From Candidatus Micrarchaeota archaeon CG1_02_47_40 (lineage in GTDB: Archaea > Micrarchaeota > Micrarchaeia > Anstonellales > CG1-02-47-40): DNA of 64,000 nt. Position 1 is the first letter of the stretch. Every line of letters begins with the position of its first letter. Location of the stretch: the NCBI GenBank assembly GCA_001871475.1, contig MNVE01000002.1:141938-205937 (forward strand), written 5' to 3'. Positions 24,779 through 33,802 of this stretch are shown one piece after another. The notes under the pieces were generated by a model. The model was not told where the DNA came from and searched no databases. It saw only the letters and a list, made by a program, of their open reading frames with translations. The position numbers were made by a program, and so were the translations under genes.

Positions 24779-26023
24779 ATGAAAAGTCAGATTTACAAAG
24801 ACACTGAACTCGGAAGACTGCCGAAGGAGTGGGAGGTTGCAAAATTCGCGGATAATTTTGAGTATGCTAAAGGAAAGAAGCCGAATGAAGTAGCTGATGA
24901 AAGAAAAAGTAACTTTCTTCCTTATCTCTCAACAGAATATTTACGGGAGAACATACTAACAAAATTTGCAGATTTTAGCGAAGGTGTAGAAGTTGTTGCT
25001 GATGGTGAGCTTATCCTGTTATGGGACGGTTCAAATGCTGGAGAAATATTCTATGGAAAAAAGGGGGTACTCTCCTCAACAATGGTCAAGATAAAACAAA
25101 AAACGGACAAATTTCAAACAAATTTCTTATTTTACCTCTTAAAATCAAAACAGGATTATTTACAGAGTCAGACTAAAGGAACGGGCATTCCCCACGTATC
25201 TGGCAATGTTTTGGATAATCTGTTATTGCCGCTTCCCCCTCTTTCCGAACAGCAGAAAATCTCCGAAATTCTTTCTACTGTTGATTCTGCCATCCAGAAA
25301 ACAGATGAAATACTCGCCAAAACAGAGAGGCTCAAAAAAGGAGCGATGCAGAAACTGCTTGCTAAAGGGATTGGGCATAAGGAGTTTAAAGACACGGAAA
25401 TAGGAAGACTGCCGAAGGAGTGGGAGGTTGTTAAGCTTGGCAAAATCTCTGAATTAAAAAACGGAATCAATTTTAGTAAAATTCAAAAAGCGGAAGGCGG
25501 TCTCCCGACTATTGACGTTTTGAACATGTATGGAAATAGCATTTATGCTGACCTTTCCTCACTTTATAGTGTTCAGATAAACCTTGAAAGCAATTCCGAT
25601 TTCGTTTTAAAAAATGGAGACATCCTTTTTGTAAGGTCATCAATGAAACGCGAGGGTGCGGGATGGGCATGCTTGTTCAAAGAGAATGAAAAACGCGTAA
25701 CCTTTTGCGGTTTTATCATAAGAGCAAGACTAACCACTAATAAGATAATACCCGAATTTATTACCTATTTTTTACGAAGCCCTAAGGCAAGAAAAATTAT
25801 AATCGCAAACGCAGGGCAAGTTGGAATAGCTAACATTAATCAAAACGCGCTATCAAATCTAAATGTCCCTCTTCCCCCCCTCCCCGAACAGCAGAAAATC
25901 GCCGAGATTTTAAGCACGATTGACGGGAAGCTGGAGCAGGAAAGAAGGAGAAAAGAAAAATTAGAAAGAGTAAAGAAAGGGCTGATGAATGAATTGCTGA
26001 CGGGAAGGAAGAGGGTGAGTTAG
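24779..26023 (+). CDS. hsdS: Type I restriction-modification specificity subunit HsdS
   Basis: HsdS recognises the bipartite DNA target and holds HsdM and HsdR together. Two target-recognition domains are visible. Each starts with a near-identical KDTE(L/I)GRLPKEWEV and ends with LPPL(S/P)EQQKI(S/A)EIL plus a coiled coil of conserved repeats. The 414-residue length is standard. I use ATG 24779; the longer start overlaps the previous stop. The central variable parts, which decide specificity, are unlike each other, so the target should be asymmetric. Confidence 0.93.
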   Translation: MKSQIYKDTELGRLPKEWEVAKFADNFEYAKGKKPNEVADERKSNFLPYLSTEYLRENILTKFADFSEGVEVVADGELILLWDGSNAGEIFYGKKGVLSSTMVKIKQKTDKFQTNFLFYLLKSKQDYLQSQTKGTGIPHVSGNVLDNLLLPLPPLSEQQKISEILSTVDSAIQKTDEILAKTERLKKGAMQKLLAKGIGHKEFKDTEIGRLPKEWEVVKLGKISELKNGINFSKIQKAEGGLPTIDVLNMYGNSIYADLSSLYSVQINLESNSDFVLKNGDILFVRSSMKREGAGWACLFKENEKRVTFCGFIIRARLTTNKIIPEFITYFLRSPKARKIIIANAGQVGIANINQNALSNLNVPLPPLPEQQKIAEILSTIDGKLEQERRRKEKLERVKKGLMNELLTGRKRVS

Positions 26024-26044
26024 ACGGAACAAATACCTGAAGAA

Positions 26045-27202
26045 TTGCTACACACAATTTCATCATCAATATTCTCATTGTCTAAGACTATGATTGTTGA
26101 AGAACCAAATAAAGAGAATACTTCCCATAAGAGTCCTTATACATCATATCAGCATCAAGAGAATAAAGTAATTAGATACAAAGATGACGAAACAGCACAG
26201 AATGCGTTTCGCATAATCAGTGATTTGACTGTCAAAATTATTGAAGCTTCATCAAGTCGAATCTCCGGACGCAAAACCTTCAATTTAGATGCGCGTTATG
26301 TTCAGTCTGTAATTGACAACCTAACTGTAAAAACTGCCGTTAACCAACTTTCAGAAGAAGATATCAAAAAAGAACTACACAAATTTTTGAATGACTGCAT
26401 TGAATATAAATTTTTCTTTAGAATACGAGGCATAAGCATGAAAAGTAAAAAGATAAGTTTTGATAAGGCGACTTTTTGGGAAGATATAACCGCATTGAAA
26501 CAGGATTATGATGAGCGGTCTCTCCTCTTTCTTGGAAAAGATGAAGAAGGAATCATTCTTCAAATTTCGATATCAGCAAGCAACGACCAAGACGTAGCCT
26601 TTCATATGGCGTGCGACTCTGCAAAATTTTATATTGGATGTCTGACCTTCCTGGGGTTCTATAAATTCTCTGCATTGGATATTGGAGTTAGAATTTCCCT
26701 TAATTTTGATTTTCTTCCCTATTCCATACAATATTCATATTTGACCAATGGACAACCACGCGGAAACTCTTCGGCAAGATACTTCCAGCCGGATTTATTT
26801 GGCCTTTATTTGGAAGATTTGCTTGAGGCGGAAACTGTGAAAAAATTTGAGAAGATACTAAACTTTGAAGAATCAGACGCTAAAGAAATATTATCTGCAA
26901 TTTCTTGGTTCCATAAGGCTTTTGTTGATACAGAAAGATACAACACAATACTATTCTTGTGGGCATCGCTTGAGTCATTGCTCGGCAGAGAGCAATCTAA
27001 ACATAAAGCAAAGGCAGTGTATAACGAGATATTTGCAAAAGAAGACGGTTCACTCATTGATGACGCTTATGAATATCGCAATATGATACATGGGGCAGAC
27101 CCGCGAAGCTGTTTTATCCCATCACTCTACTGCAAAAGGCTTCAATGGTTTGTCTACAGGCTCATAAAAAAGAAAATGGATGATTTTCATGCCTCTAACT
27201 GA
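26045..27202 (+). CDS. HEPN/ApeA-like protein embedded between hsdS and hsdR
   Basis: This protein has 385 residues if started at TTG 26045; ATG 26090 gives 370. The C-terminal part reads LFLWASLESLLG...YEYRNMIHGAD, which resembles the ApeA-type HEPN domain (SLE-LL helix, then RNxxxHG). HEPN domains of this kind are usually RNases. The R-to-H spacing here is one residue shorter than the usual form, so activity is not certain. The N-terminal 250 residues are not recognised. The gene is AT-rich and sits inside the RM operon, as the anticodon nuclease PrrC does in E. coli. Confidence 0.6.
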   Translation: MLHTISSSIFSLSKTMIVEEPNKENTSHKSPYTSYQHQENKVIRYKDDETAQNAFRIISDLTVKIIEASSSRISGRKTFNLDARYVQSVIDNLTVKTAVNQLSEEDIKKELHKFLNDCIEYKFFFRIRGISMKSKKISFDKATFWEDITALKQDYDERSLLFLGKDEEGIILQISISASNDQDVAFHMACDSAKFYIGCLTFLGFYKFSALDIGVRISLNFDFLPYSIQYSYLTNGQPRGNSSARYFQPDLFGLYLEDLLEAETVKKFEKILNFEESDAKEILSAISWFHKAFVDTERYNTILFLWASLESLLGREQSKHKAKAVYNEIFAKEDGSLIDDAYEYRNMIHGADPRSCFIPSLYCKRLQWFVYRLIKKKMDDFHASN

Positions 27203-30191
27203 AAAATCCCTAACTGAAACTCCTTTTGCAAGGAAATTAATCAGCTTGGGCTGGACTGAAAAAACTCCTGACGAATTGGAAAGGGAAAGCATGGAAGAGC
27301 CTCTCCTAATCAATAATCTAAAGCAAGCAATAGAGAGGATAAACGGGAGAATAGGGCAGGAGGAAATAAAGAAAGTCCTAAACGAAATCAGGCTAAGGAG
27401 TTCCGGACAGGAAGACGGCAAAAAACTATTAAATAACCTAAAGAACGGCATTTCCGTAGTCTTTGAGAAAGAAAAGGTAGCAAAAAGAATCTACCTCTTT
27501 GATTACGAACACCAAGAAAACAACGAATTCATTTTAGTTCGGCAGATGACCTTCAAGAAAAGCCAAATAATCCGCCCGGACATCCTCTTATACATAAACG
27601 GAATACCTTTAGTCAATATAGAATGCAAAAACCCCGCAAGCATTTCCGCGACTTGGTATGACGCATACAAGGAGATACAGAGATACAAACTTACAATCCC
27701 CGAGCTTTACAAATACGTCCAAATCGGAATCGCAATAGACCAAAAAGCATTCTACTTTCCCATAGTCGGTTGGGCGGAAAATGAAAAAACAAGCGAGTGG
27801 AAAAGCGAAAGAAGAGGAGGAATTGAAGGAACTTTAGACATGCTAAAACCCCAAGCTCTCCTGAACATACTCAAAAACTATCTTTTCATAAGGGCGCAGG
27901 CAGGAGCAACTGGCAAAGTCATTGCAAGGCACATGCAATACCAAGCCTCTGAAAAGATTGTAAATAGAGTGTTTGACAATCTGAAAGGAAAAGAAAAGCT
28001 AAAGAAAGGGCTTACGTGGCACTGGCAAGGTTCAGGCAAAACATTAACCATGCTCTTCTCCGCAATAAAGCTCTTCAACTCAAAAGAGCTTGAAAACCCC
28101 ACCATTTTCTTCATAGTGGACAGGGACGAGCTTGAACAGCAGCTTTTTGAGGAGTTTGCAGGAGTGGATGTTCCAACTCCTGAAATAGTCCCTTCCATTG
28201 AGGGATTGAAAAAACTGCTTCTTTTTGACGGGGGAAGGGGAAAAAGGGGGCTTTTCATTGCTTTAGTGCACAAATTCAGAGTAGAACAGCTCGCATACCT
28301 CCAAAAAGAACTGGAAGAAATCTCAAAAACCGCCCCAACCGTTCTTACAAGGAAAAACATAATCGTATTTGTGGATGAGGGGCATAGGACACAATACGGA
28401 ACTCTTGCTTCCCAAATGCGCACAACTCTTGCAAACGCCTTCTTCTTCGGCTTTACCGGCACGCCCATCTCAAAGAGCGGAAGGGACACTTTTATGGAGT
28501 TCAGCAATCCCCCAAAGGAGAATTACCTTGACAAATATTCAATGAGGGAATCAATTGAGGACGGATATACTGTAAAATTCTCTTATCAGCCGAGGCTTGA
28601 GAAGCACGTGCACCTTAAAAAAGAGCTTTTGGACGCATTCCTTGAATATGATGAGGAAGAACTGCCGGAAGAGATAAGGGAAAAAGTAAAAGAAAAAGTG
28701 AAGAAGAGGCTGAACGAAATCAACGTTTTTCTCTCCGACCCAAAGAGAATAAAGGAAATATCAAAAGACATCGCCGCTCATTTCAAGGAGAGTTTGGATG
28801 GAAAGTTCAAAGCAATGGTGGTGGCAGCAAACAGGGAAAGCTGCGTCCGCTACAAGGAGGAGCTGGATAAGCTTCTCCCAAAAGAGTATTCCGAAGTGGT
28901 TATAACCTATAATTTAGACGATAAGGAGCCGTTAAACAGTTATAGAAAAGGAGTAGTTTCGCGCTTTGGCGATTTGGGTTTTGATGAGATAAACAGGAGG
29001 ATAAAGGAGAATTTCAAGAATAAGGAGTTTCCGAAAATAATTATAGTAACTGAAATGCTGCTTGCGGGTTTTGATGCCCCCCAGCTTCAAACCATGTATT
29101 TGGACAAGCCCCTTAAGGAGCACCGTCTCCTGCAGGCAATCGCAAGAACAAATCGCCCATATAAAGAACTGAAAGAGGCAGGGCTTATTTTGGATTATGT
29201 CGGAATTCTTGAGAACCTGAAAAGGGCTTTTGAAAACTACGCAGAGGGAGAAGATATTTCAACAACCCTAAACAGGATTGACACTCTTGCGGATGATTTT
29301 GTGCAGACTCTTGAGGAAACAAAAAAGAGCCTGTCAGACGCTCTGAAGGAAAAGAATGAGGCAAAAATGCTGATTAAGGCGCTTGAAGGCATTTCATCCG
29401 ATATTGAAACCGCGAACGCTTTCATTGAAAATTATAAGAGATTGAGGCGGATATTTGAGCTTTTGGGCCCAGATAAGGTAAAGGCGCAGTATTACCCTGA
29501 TTTTCATCTGCTCTCAAAAATTTATTTTGCATATCTTAAGAACATAAGAAACATTGGCGAAGAGGAAGCTTATCTTGAGAAATATTTTGCCCGCACCCTA
29601 AAGCATATTTACAAAAGCATAGAGTTTGGGCAGATAAGAACCGACCTGCCGCATTCCTCGTTTGATTTGGATTATTTACGGAAGGTAGAAGAAAAGGCAA
29701 ACTCAAAGGAGGAAAAGGCTGCGAACATTCTTTTCGCATTAAACAGGCTTGTGAATGTTGAAAGAGAGAAAAACCCAGTTTACGAGTCGGTTTTTGACAA
29801 AGTGCAGAAGCTCGTTGAGAAATGGAAGCAGAAAACAGAGGATTATGAAAGCCTTTACCGGGAAGGGGCAAAGATACGCGAACAGATTGAAGAGCTAAAC
29901 AAAAGAAAAGAAGGGCTTTGCCTGTCAAATAATGAATACGCGATACTATTATCCCTTGAAAACGAATTTGGCGAAAAAAAAGAGCTTGCTGATGATGCCA
30001 AGGAGCTTTCAAAACTCTTAACACCCTTTCTTTTTGATGGCTGGCTTATTCAGCACACCGCAAGAAGGAATGTTGAAAGCACGGTGCGCAAGTTTGTGCG
30101 AAGATACGTGCAAAAATACGGAAAAGGGTTTTCCGAGCTTGATAAAGTTTGTGAAAAAATCTTTGAGAACGTGAAGACATATGCAATCTAA
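27180..30191 (+). CDS. hsdR: Type I restriction enzyme subunit HsdR
   Basis: HsdR translocates DNA and cuts it remotely when sites are unmethylated. The nuclease motif is D134 ... E148-x-K150 (RPDILLYINGIPLVNIECK). The SF2 helicase core has Walker A WQGSGKT (282-288), the Walker B DEGH box and FTGTP. A long helical C-terminus follows (1003 residues in all). The start overlaps the HEPN-like gene by 23 bases (ATG 27180, or ATG 27189). All key motifs are intact, so the system should be active. Confidence 0.95.
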   Translation: MIFMPLTEKSLTETPFARKLISLGWTEKTPDELERESMEEPLLINNLKQAIERINGRIGQEEIKKVLNEIRLRSSGQEDGKKLLNNLKNGISVVFEKEKVAKRIYLFDYEHQENNEFILVRQMTFKKSQIIRPDILLYINGIPLVNIECKNPASISATWYDAYKEIQRYKLTIPELYKYVQIGIAIDQKAFYFPIVGWAENEKTSEWKSERRGGIEGTLDMLKPQALLNILKNYLFIRAQAGATGKVIARHMQYQASEKIVNRVFDNLKGKEKLKKGLTWHWQGSGKTLTMLFSAIKLFNSKELENPTIFFIVDRDELEQQLFEEFAGVDVPTPEIVPSIEGLKKLLLFDGGRGKRGLFIALVHKFRVEQLAYLQKELEEISKTAPTVLTRKNIIVFVDEGHRTQYGTLASQMRTTLANAFFFGFTGTPISKSGRDTFMEFSNPPKENYLDKYSMRESIEDGYTVKFSYQPRLEKHVHLKKELLDAFLEYDEEELPEEIREKVKEKVKKRLNEINVFLSDPKRIKEISKDIAAHFKESLDGKFKAMVVAANRESCVRYKEELDKLLPKEYSEVVITYNLDDKEPLNSYRKGVVSRFGDLGFDEINRRIKENFKNKEFPKIIIVTEMLLAGFDAPQLQTMYLDKPLKEHRLLQAIARTNRPYKELKEAGLILDYVGILENLKRAFENYAEGEDISTTLNRIDTLADDFVQTLEETKKSLSDALKEKNEAKMLIKALEGISSDIETANAFIENYKRLRRIFELLGPDKVKAQYYPDFHLLSKIYFAYLKNIRNIGEEEAYLEKYFARTLKHIYKSIEFGQIRTDLPHSSFDLDYLRKVEEKANSKEEKAANILFALNRLVNVEREKNPVYESVFDKVQKLVEKWKQKTEDYESLYREGAKIREQIEELNKRKEGLCLSNNEYAILLSLENEFGEKKELADDAKELSKLLTPFLFDGWLIQHTARRNVESTVRKFVRRYVQKYGKGFSELDKVCEKIFENVKTYAI

Positions 30192-30774
30192 AGGAATTTC
30201 CAACAGCGGAATGCCGTATCGCGCGGATTTTCGCAGAATTAGGCATCCACGCCTTGAGCTAAAGACCGGCAGTTTGGTGCTTGTCCTGCCAGACGGCTAC
30301 AAAGACCCGGAAACGCTGATAAAGAGGCATGAGAGATGGGTAAATGGCAAAAGAGAGATGATAAAGGAGCTTCTGAAAAAATCAAAAATAAAGAGGCTTG
30401 GGAAGGCATTGGCTGAAGACGAAATGAAGCTTTTAATGCAGAATTTGGTTGAAAAGAACTCAAAAGAGATGGGTTTTAAGGACTTTTCTCTGCGTTTTCA
30501 GAAAATGAGCTCAAAATGGGCAAGCAGAGGCAGAAGTGGAATTTTTACCTTCAATACGATGATGGCAATGCTTCCAAAACATCTTATAAAATACGTGGTT
30601 TTTCACGAATGCCTGCATTTCTTTGAGAGAAAGCACAACTCCTTTTTTTGGAAGCTTGTCAGCAAAAAATACGGCAATTATGCGGAATTGGAGAAAGAAC
30701 TGGCATTGTACTGGTTTATGTCGCATAGAAAGAGAAGCAATATTCAACCGCATAATGAAAAAGGCGTTTACTGA
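30181..30774 (+). CDS. YgjP/DUF45-type zinc metallopeptidase
   Basis: The 197-residue protein has the DUF45 (WLM-related) zinc site FHECLHFFERKHNSFFW, with HExxH and a third His six residues on. An N-terminal part shared with YgjP precedes it (VLPDGYKDPETLIKRHERWV). ATG 30181 lies inside the last codons of hsdR, an 11-base overlap, so expression is coupled. DUF45 proteins are frequently found beside type I RM genes; the substrate is unknown. Confidence 0.85.
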   Translation: MQSKGISNSGMPYRADFRRIRHPRLELKTGSLVLVLPDGYKDPETLIKRHERWVNGKREMIKELLKKSKIKRLGKALAEDEMKLLMQNLVEKNSKEMGFKDFSLRFQKMSSKWASRGRSGIFTFNTMMAMLPKHLIKYVVFHECLHFFERKHNSFFWKLVSKKYGNYAELEKELALYWFMSHRKRSNIQPHNEKGVY

Positions 30775-30905
30775 TGGCGCACATAACAATAAAAATCAAA
30801 CCAGAAACGAGGGGAAAGCTGGCAAGGCTCAAGTCAAGCAAAAGTGAAACTTATGACGAACTGCTTAGTAAATTGATAATGCTCGTTGACTTTGAAAAGA
30901 AATAG
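30774..30905 (+). CDS. 43-residue antitoxin-like protein (DUF7557/VapB-like)
   Basis: This short gene begins at ATG 30774, overlapping the metallopeptidase stop by one base (TGATG), and ends at TAG 30903-30905. The product starts MAHITIKIKPETRGKLARLK, then SETYDELLSKLIMLVDFEKK. This is the strand-helix-helix pattern of small archaeal VapB-like/DUF7557 antitoxins. No toxin gene follows. As the last gene of the RM operon it may bind a partner encoded in the operon or act as a repressor. Confidence 0.6.
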   Translation: MAHITIKIKPETRGKLARLKSSKSETYDELLSKLIMLVDFEKK

Positions 30906-30908
30906 CAG

Positions 30909-32804
30909 CTACTTCAGCCTAATCGCGTCCAGATTCATCGGCGCCCTTGTTTCAATCCGCATGAACCTGTTTATGGAGCGCGCCAAATCCTCCGTCTTAT
31001 TCTCATCCCCGTGAAGAGTAAATATTCTTTCAGGAGTAGGGCGCATATTGCGCACATAAGAAGTCAGCTGATGCCTGTCCGAATGCCCTGAAAACCCCTC
31101 AACAGTTGCAACCTGCATGTTCATCTTAAGCGTGTGCGTCTTTTCGCTCCCATCAGAAAGAGGTATCTCCTTCGTGCCCCTCTGTATTTTTCTCCCAAGG
31201 GAAAGCGCGCTCTGGTACCCGACGAATAGCAGTTTGTTTTTCTCCCCTTCAGCCATCAATTTAAGAAATTCAAGGACAGGCCCGCCTGACATCATTCCTG
31301 AAGGCGCCAAAACAACGCAGGGGTCAGCGCTCTCAACAATTGTTTTGCGGTCGTTTTTTACAACCTCAAATATTTCCGATTCAAACGGGCTGTCATTTGA
31401 AAGTATTCTCCTCTGCACGGTGTGCCTCAAATACTGCGGGTAGGCAGTGTGTATGGCGGACGCTTCCAAAACCATCCCGTCAATGTACACCTGGAAATTC
31501 AAATCAGGGTTTTTTGCGAACTTCTCCTCCAAAACAAGCATTATCTCCTGCGACCTTCCAACAGAGAACACAGGTATAAGTGCCTTTCCCTTATTTTGTA
31601 TGGTGGCGGTTATCTCATCCACAAGCCGTTTATCCGTTTCAAACCGATTCGGGGTGATGTCATTCTTCCCCCCGTAAGTGCTCTCAAGGAACATCGTCTC
31701 CACGCGCGGGAAAATAGTGTTTGCCTGGTCAAAAAGTTTCGTAAATCCGTATTTAATATCGCCTGAAAACACCATGTTGTGCAGCCCCTGCCCTATGTGC
31801 AGGTGCGCCATTGCGGAGCCGAGTATATGCCCTGCATTATAATAAGTCAGCTTCACTTCCGGCGTCACATCCATCACCTCCCCGTAATCAATTGGGATGG
31901 TGTGCGCAAGCTGCTTTTGTATGTCTTTCACTCCGTATGGCGCCTGTGCTGTTGAGTTTTTGTTTATCACATCAAGATAATCCATCTGCAGCAGTATCAT
32001 CAAGTCCCGCGTGGGTGGCGTGCAGAAAACAGGCCCCTCAAACCCATATGCGAATAAATACGGCACAAAGCCGCAGTGGTCAAGGTGCGCGTGCGTTATT
32101 ATGACTGCATCAAGCTGCGAGGGGGAAAGGTTCATCGCATTAAGGTAGGGGTATGCCTTCTGCGGCTCGCTGGTTTCCGGATTTATCCCGCAATCCACGA
32201 GTATTTTGCTGTTTGGCGTCTGCAAAAGCGTGCATGAGCGCCCAACTTCCCTAAATCCCCCAAGCGCCGTAACCTTCACCCAGTCGCTTTTCGGGGATTC
32301 GGCGCATATTCGTTTTCCAAGCGCAAGCAGGAATTTCTTCCTTGTTGCCGCTTCCTTAAGCTCCGATTTTCTTATCCCGTTTATAGTAGAAGAAGCAATT
32401 GTGGGGGTGCGCAGAACCTGCGGCGCCCATCCGGTTTTTTGTATTATTTCTTTAAGCGTCATGCCCCCTTTTCCGATAACAAGCCCTGGCTTTAACGCTT
32501 CTATATTCACTTCCGCAAAAAGCGGGTTGAAATTTATTGCCGCAACACCCGCCTCTTCAGGAATCGCCCCCTCAATGATTTTCTTTGCTTCCACAACATC
32601 AAGCAGGGAAGAGGAATCGGAGCGGATGAGCACCTTCTTCCGTAAAGTGCCGGCAATCCTCCTTATAAGCTGGTCCTCATCGTAAAATTTCGCAATGTCC
32701 TTTAGGTATATTACAATATCCAGCCCCTCTGCCTCAACTTTTTTAAACTGGCAGGAGGAGGGGAGCATTTCCTGTAATTTTTTCTCTATTTCCTTTAAGT
32801 CCAA
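30909..32804 (-). CDS. fttA: aCPSF1/FttA, KH-domain beta-CASP ribonuclease and termination factor
   Basis: This factor cleaves nascent RNA at U-rich sites and terminates transcription genome-wide in archaea; it can also act as an exonuclease. Two KH-like domains occupy about residues 1-165, with GKGG at 112-115. The metallo-beta-lactamase core carries HAHLDH at 238-243 and GHILGSA. The beta-CASP part has the conserved His near EGFSGHSDRHQL and the C-terminal dimer-forming end. The 631-residue length is typical. Its upstream region has two identical 17-base repeats. Confidence 0.95.
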   Translation of the reverse strand: MDLKEIEKKLQEMLPSSCQFKKVEAEGLDIVIYLKDIAKFYDEDQLIRRIAGTLRKKVLIRSDSSSLLDVVEAKKIIEGAIPEEAGVAAINFNPLFAEVNIEALKPGLVIGKGGMTLKEIIQKTGWAPQVLRTPTIASSTINGIRKSELKEAATRKKFLLALGKRICAESPKSDWVKVTALGGFREVGRSCTLLQTPNSKILVDCGINPETSEPQKAYPYLNAMNLSPSQLDAVIITHAHLDHCGFVPYLFAYGFEGPVFCTPPTRDLMILLQMDYLDVINKNSTAQAPYGVKDIQKQLAHTIPIDYGEVMDVTPEVKLTYYNAGHILGSAMAHLHIGQGLHNMVFSGDIKYGFTKLFDQANTIFPRVETMFLESTYGGKNDITPNRFETDKRLVDEITATIQNKGKALIPVFSVGRSQEIMLVLEEKFAKNPDLNFQVYIDGMVLEASAIHTAYPQYLRHTVQRRILSNDSPFESEIFEVVKNDRKTIVESADPCVVLAPSGMMSGGPVLEFLKLMAEGEKNKLLFVGYQSALSLGRKIQRGTKEIPLSDGSEKTHTLKMNMQVATVEGFSGHSDRHQLTSYVRNMRPTPERIFTLHGDENKTEDLARSINRFMRIETRAPMNLDAIRLK

Positions 32805-32809
32805 TTAAA

Positions 32810-32850
32810 TCTACCTTCAGTTAGCTTTCCTTTTCTACCTTCAGTTAGCT
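32810..32850 (-). repeat. 17-base direct repeat in the fttA leader
   Basis: TCTACCTTCAGTTAGCT occurs at 32810-32826 and 32834-32850 (24-base period), immediately upstream of the fttA start codon at 32804. It could be a regulatory site or a small duplication. Confidence 0.55.
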
Positions 32851-32899
32851 CTTAATTTTTTTCTGCAAACGGGTGTTTCTTAACAATATTCACCAAACA

Positions 32900-33535
32900 T
32901 CAGAGCATTTTCTGCACTTCTTCCGGCTCGTAGCGCCGAAATCCACTTTTTGAAATGCTGATTACTTCTATCCCTTCGCCGGTGGCGGCATCGCGCTTCA
33001 TTGCAATGGATATCGCCTTTGCAGCCAGTTCAACATTCTCCTTGACCGGCCTTCCCTTTTTGTAAACGCTCTCAAGAAAACCGTAAGCCATCGGGGAGCC
33101 GCTTCCTGTTGAAACATAAGTCTCTTCGGTTATCCCGCCCAGCGGGTCAAGCGAATAGAGCTGCGGCGTTTCGCCCACTCCGCCTATGATAATTTGCACA
33201 AGGAAGGGGAATACCTTGTACTGGTACATGATAGTTGCCAGTATATGCCCTGCCGCGTTCGGGGACATGTTCCGCCCGTGCTTTAATTTGTACAGCTTTG
33301 CCTCCGCTTTCATTATGCGCACAAGCGTCTGCGCATCCGCAACCGAGCCCGCAATAGTCATTGAAAGAAAATCGTCTATCTGGTGCACCTTGAGTATGTC
33401 CTTTGAAGCGATAAAATACCCCATGGATGCGCGCTTGTCCGAAGCCATTACAACCCCGTCGGAGCAGACAAGTCCCACCGTAGTGGTGCCGGTTTTAAGC
33501 TGTTTCATTTTTTCATCATAAATTTCTTTTTCCAT
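32900..33535 (-). CDS. psmB: Proteasome beta subunit
   Basis: This is the catalytic subunit of the 20S core particle. A 16-residue propeptide ending TG is followed by the mature N-terminal nucleophile Thr17 (TTTVGLV). Asp33 and Lys49 correspond to mature D17 and K33 of the active site, and GSGS(P) forms the conserved loop around residue 145. The length (211) is standard. Alpha subunit and PAN genes are not in the window. Confidence 0.95.
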   Translation of the reverse strand: MEKEIYDEKMKQLKTGTTTVGLVCSDGVVMASDKRASMGYFIASKDILKVHQIDDFLSMTIAGSVADAQTLVRIMKAEAKLYKLKHGRNMSPNAAGHILATIMYQYKVFPFLVQIIIGGVGETPQLYSLDPLGGITEETYVSTGSGSPMAYGFLESVYKKGRPVKENVELAAKAISIAMKRDAATGEGIEVISISKSGFRRYEPEEVQKML

Positions 33536-33659
33536 TTGCTCACCAAAACCGTTTATTTGCTTCTTAAAAATCCTTCAGAAAATCCGCCAAAACCCCTAAA
33601 GCCATTGCGTTAATATGAAAACAATATTTTAAAAGCATTAACCTGCTTTTTGGGGTTTT

Positions 33660-33745
33660 GGTCGCTTTGCAAATATAGGGGAGTGATGGTAGACCCGAAG
33701 GCTCCATCCCTCCTCCCACTCGCCCAAATTTCTTCGGGCAGCTAT
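33660..33745 (-). ncRNA. Candidate structured RNA between eS1 and proteasome beta genes
   Basis: On the minus strand GCCCGAA-GAAA-UUUGGGC (33722-33739) forms a stem with a GNRA loop and one G-U. Next comes a longer stem closed by C-UUCG-G (about 33678-33717; GAUGG/CCAUC and GGAG/CUCC arms). On the plus strand the G-U pair becomes an A-C mismatch and the stable loops are lost, so the minus strand is favoured. Seven bases in the second hairpin loop (CCCGAAG/CTTCGGG) can also pair with the first stem, giving an alternative fold. A TATA-like CTATTTAAACC lies upstream. It could be a 3' UTR structure of eS1. Confidence 0.4.
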
Positions 33746-33802
33746 ATTAAATTGAAAAGGTTTAAATAGGTTTATTTGGCGGTGCCGCGCAAGGAGAGCG
33801 CC

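Noticed and set aside
20969..30905. Prophage or integrated plasmid
   Set aside because: No integrase, tRNA-attached repeats, capsid or replication genes; the region is an operon of defence-type genes.
33660..33745. tRNA or box C/D RNA in the eS1/proteasome spacer
   Set aside because: No cloverleaf, no anticodon arm, and no C (RUGAUGA)/D (CUGA) box pair; only the two stem-loops are supported.
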